Shown: positions 44,190 through 46,444 of the stretch, piece by piece
Numbering within the stretch: position 1 is the first letter of the stretch
Layout: the number at the start of each line of letters is the position of its first letter
Assembly (NCBI GenBank): GCA_902550635.1
Contig: CACCZY010000006.1
Coordinates: 1-46,444 of the forward strand
Source: an uncultured Pelagibacteraceae bacterium
GTDB lineage: Bacteria; Pseudomonadota; Alphaproteobacteria; Pelagibacterales; Pelagibacteraceae
Direction: 5' to 3'
DNA: 46,444 nt
Notes under the pieces: generated by a model
Seen by the model: the letters and a program-made list of their open reading frames with translations, nothing else
Databases searched by the model: none
What the model was told of the DNA's origin: nothing
Position numbers and translations under genes: made by a program

Positions 44190-45169
44190 TATTTTATTTC
44201 TTTTAAAAAACTTCGTAAATCTTTAGCAGGATATCCCATAACTTTAGTATTGTCAGGTATATCATTAATTACTCCACTGCCACCACCTATATGTACGTTA
44301 TTACCTATTTTCAAATGTCCAGAGATACCTGCTTGTCCACCAATCATTACATTATTTCCTATAGTAGAACTTCCAGCAAAACCTACTTGCCCAGCAATTA
44401 TGCAATTTTTTCCAATTTTCACATTATGAGCTATATGAACTTGGTTATCTAAAAATGTATTTTGGCCTATTATAGTGTGTGACATAGATCCTCTATCAAT
44501 AGTGCTTCCAGAACCAATCTCACAACCATTTTCAATTATAAGAGATCCAATATGAGGGTATCTAATATTAGATATACTTGATGGGTAAAAACCAAAACCT
44601 TTTTTCCCTAAAACGCATGAATCTAATATGTGAACATCATCACCAATAATAGAATTTTTAATTATTACATTAGATGAAATAATACATTTTTTTCCAATAA
44701 CAACATTGCTTTCAATAACAACATTATTTCCTAATATTGAATTTTTTCCGATTGTAACATTTTTTCCAATTAACACATTGTGTCCATATTTAATTTTATT
44801 TTTAAGTTTAGTTTTTTCAATTTTTTTTAAATTAGCATCTGGATAATCGCTAACAGAATCAGGATAAAAAACTTTTGTTAGTTTTGCCATTGATAAAATT
44901 ACATTATTAGTAATTATTATTTTACAAGTTTTTGGCAAATATCTTTTTAATTTATTTGTAGTAACACAATATGATGCTTTTGTTTTTTTTGCTAAATTTT
45001 CGTATTTACTAGAATGAAAAAAAGTAATTTCATTATTAGTAGCATTGGTCAAATCACTTACATTTTTAATTAAATCTGATTTAAAATTATCTGAATTTTT
45101 TATCTTTGATAGACTAAGTAATTTATCAATCTTAAATGGCCCTTTATTTTTAAAAAAAGGATTTTTCAT
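44189..45169 (-). CDS. lpxD: UDP-3-O-acylglucosamine N-acyltransferase LpxD
   Basis: Adds the second 3-hydroxyacyl chain in lipid A synthesis; 326 residues from the ATG at 45167-45169. An upstream in-frame TTG at 45182-45184 would overlap ompH and is less likely. The N-terminal uridine-binding region is about residues 1-110. Hexapeptide repeats fill about 125-310, for example IGKNVTIGKNSILGNNVVIE. Catalytic His248 lies in DNQVHIAHNVKIG, next to GFGFYPSS and GSTIDRGSM. It lies 7 bases after ompH and is coupled to fabZ. Confidence 0.94.
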   Translation of the reverse strand: MKNPFFKNKGPFKIDKLLSLSKIKNSDNFKSDLIKNVSDLTNATNNEITFFHSSKYENLAKKTKASYCVTTNKLKRYLPKTCKIIITNNVILSMAKLTKVFYPDSVSDYPDANLKKIEKTKLKNKIKYGHNVLIGKNVTIGKNSILGNNVVIESNVVIGKKCIISSNVIIKNSIIGDDVHILDSCVLGKKGFGFYPSSISNIRYPHIGSLIIENGCEIGSGSTIDRGSMSHTIIGQNTFLDNQVHIAHNVKIGKNCIIAGQVGFAGSSTIGNNVMIGGQAGISGHLKIGNNVHIGGGSGVINDIPDNTKVMGYPAKDLRSFLKEIK

Positions 45170-45176
45170 GAAATAT

Positions 45177-45692
45177 TTAGTCAATTTTTTTTATTTTCTT
45201 ATCAATTAAATCCATTATTTCACTAGTAATATCAAGTTCTGTTTTGCCCATCACAATATTTTTTTTTTGGATAATTAATGAAATAGATTTTTCTTTAGCA
45301 TATTCTGCAATAAGTGGATTAATTTTTTTTAAAAATTTTTGAGATATTTCAATTCTTTTTTCTGTCAGAGTATCAAGGGACTTTTTTCTATCGTTTCTAT
45401 AATTTCTGACTTCAATTCTTAAATTATTAATTTTTTTTTCATATTCTTCATTTGAAAGAATATTTTTTTGAGAAATTATATCTCTTTCCTTTTTTTTTAA
45501 ATTTTCCTCAACTTTTTTAAAATTTTGTATTTTTTTTTTATGATTATTTTCTAAGTCAGCTACAGCTTTCTTTCCTACATTTGAATTGTTTAAAATTTGT
45601 TCCATATCAATATAGGCTATTATGTTGCTTGCTAAACTATAAGATGAATAGGATAAAAAAATTATAAATATTAGTAAAATAAATCTTTTCAT
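45177..45692 (-). CDS. OmpH/Skp-like periplasmic chaperone
   Basis: Probable periplasmic chaperone escorting outer-membrane proteins to BamA, 171 residues. The signal peptide is about residues 1-22 (FILLIFIIFLSYSS, cleavage near SLA). The mature part opens IIAYIDMEQILNNSNVGKKA, as in Skp/OmpH, followed by a long Lys/Glu/Asn-rich coiled-coil (about 45-125) and a C-terminal SLIIQKKNIVMGKTELDIT segment. Its ATG overlaps the bamA stop by one base (TAATG). bamA-skp-lpxD is a widely conserved order. Confidence 0.9.
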   Translation of the reverse strand: MKRFILLIFIIFLSYSSYSLASNIIAYIDMEQILNNSNVGKKAVADLENNHKKKIQNFKKVEENLKKKERDIISQKNILSNEEYEKKINNLRIEVRNYRNDRKKSLDTLTEKRIEISQKFLKKINPLIAEYAKEKSISLIIQKKNIVMGKTELDITSEIMDLIDKKIKKID

Positions 45693-46444
45693 TAAAATGT
45701 TGTTCCGATATTAAATCTAAAAGATTCAGTTTTATCAGTACTATCTTTACTTATAACTTCTGATAATGAAAATGTTAACGGTCCAATTGGTGTAAACCAA
45801 TCAACAGCTATACCCGTCGATGATCTTATTTTACTAGATTGTGCTATCGTTCCACTATAATCAACTCCCCAAACATTTGCGGCATCAAGAAACCATTTAA
45901 TATCTACATTTTGCAAAGTATTAAAAAAATAAGGAACTTCACTGTTAAAATTTACTGCTGCTGCATAATTTCCACCTACATGATCGCCATCATCAACAGG
46001 TCCTACTCTACCTGATTCAAATCCTCTTAATTTTTTTGATGGTAAAAAAACTCTTTTTGAAACTCTAACATCATCATTACCAATTGAATTTATAGCTCTT
46101 CCATATAAGCTAAATGATGAAACTGTATCCTCTACTATTTCAAGATAATTAGTAAATTCATAGCCATTTAAAATTGAAGCATTGTCAGAGACTAATGGTA
46201 TTTGTTGCAAAAATTTACTTCTATAACCAGATGTGGTCTGAAATCTCTGATTCCTTTTATCATAATCAAATTCATAAAATAAGTTTGCATCAAAATATTC
46301 ACCTTCTTGCTTTTTTAATGCATCAGAAGCTGTGTCATTTGTTAATAAATTTTCATGGGAAATACTAAAAATTGGTTTAAAAAAAACATCTTCATATTGC
46401 TCATATCTAGTACCTAAACTAAATGATTTATCCTCAGTTTTGTA
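45692..46444 (-). CDS. bamA: Outer-membrane assembly factor BamA (C-terminal part; N-terminus outside window)
   Basis: The last 250 residues of the Omp85-type insertase are visible; the frame stays open to the window edge, so POTRA domains lie outside. Beta-barrel strands alternate hydrophobic and polar residues. Recognisable pieces are KRVFLPSKKLRGFESGRVGP (the conserved RGF loop that folds into the barrel), WFLDAANVWG and STGIAVDWFTPIGPLTFSLS. The protein ends FRFNIGTTF with a terminal Phe, the outer-membrane insertion signal. It precedes ompH and lpxD as in most Gram-negative bacteria. Confidence 0.95.
   Translation of the reverse strand, partial: YKTEDKSFSLGTRYEQYEDVFFKPIFSISHENLLTNDTASDALKKQEGEYFDANLFYEFDYDKRNQRFQTTSGYRSKFLQQIPLVSDNASILNGYEFTNYLEIVEDTVSSFSLYGRAINSIGNDDVRVSKRVFLPSKKLRGFESGRVGPVDDGDHVGGNYAAAVNFNSEVPYFFNTLQNVDIKWFLDAANVWGVDYSGTIAQSSKIRSSTGIAVDWFTPIGPLTFSLSEVISKDSTDKTESFRFNIGTTF

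Overview
The window is very AT-rich and tightly packed. Most same-strand neighbours overlap by 1-20 bases or sit within a few bases of each other, and the longest gap without a gene is about 165 bp. Gene content and order point to a streamlined marine alphaproteobacterium of the SAR11 / Candidatus Pelagibacter type. The markers are a Pst phosphate system with PhoR, the NtrYX-TrkAH block, fused IspDF, a general amino acid (Aap/Yhd) ABC transporter, the chain lipA-ftsB-eno-kdsA-pyrG-secG-tpiA-ppiD-trpEGDC-lexA-gltX, and the chain bamA-ompH-lpxD-fabZ-lpxA-lpxI-lpxB. The taxon call rests on protein resemblance, base composition and gene order; no search was run.

Layout. Bases 1-5606 (minus strand) hold the phosphate cluster phoR, pstS, pstC, pstA and pstB (cut by the window edge). 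Bases 5650-11542 (minus) run valS-ilvD-manC-SMR-like protein. Bases 11670-11870 carry tRNA-Cys and tRNA-Asn (plus), abutting an XRE regulator. Bases 12398-16833 (minus) are the amino acid transporter aapJ-Q-M-P. Bases 16999-18938 (minus) are a two-gene glycosyltransferase / FkbM methyltransferase islet next to tRNA-Arg. Bases 19072-24991 (minus) are ntrY-ntrX-trkA-trkH. Bases 25029-27098 (plus) are ispDF-pgpA-pncC. Bases 27081-33537 (minus) run tpiA-secG-pyrG-kdsA-eno-ftsB-lipA-coq10. Bases 33588-41001 (plus) run ppiD-trpE-trpG-trpD-trpC, then lexA and gltX. Bases 40984-46444 (minus) are bamA (partial)-ompH-lpxD-fabZ-lpxA-lpxI-lpxB.

How the genes work together. PhoR senses phosphate status and PstSCAB imports phosphate. 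Three 18-base Pho-box-like direct repeats precede pstS, pstC and phoR. All six half-sites carry TAA where the enterobacterial Pho box has TCA. AapJQMP imports amino acids, and NtrYX is the nitrogen- or redox-linked two-component pair beside a K+ uptake system. KdsA, LpxA/D/I/B, FabZ, Skp/OmpH and BamA build the outer membrane. TrpEGDC, IlvD and ValS serve amino acid and protein synthesis. LexA sits behind an exact alphaproteobacterial SOS box.

I found no mobile element, CRISPR array, phage gene or novel multi-gene system. The unusual points are regulatory or single-protein ones: the altered Pho-box code with a possibly leaderless phoR, an SMR-family protein with no acidic residue, NtrX without a GAFTGA loop, NtrY without its PAS domain, and TrkH with an altered fourth filter loop.
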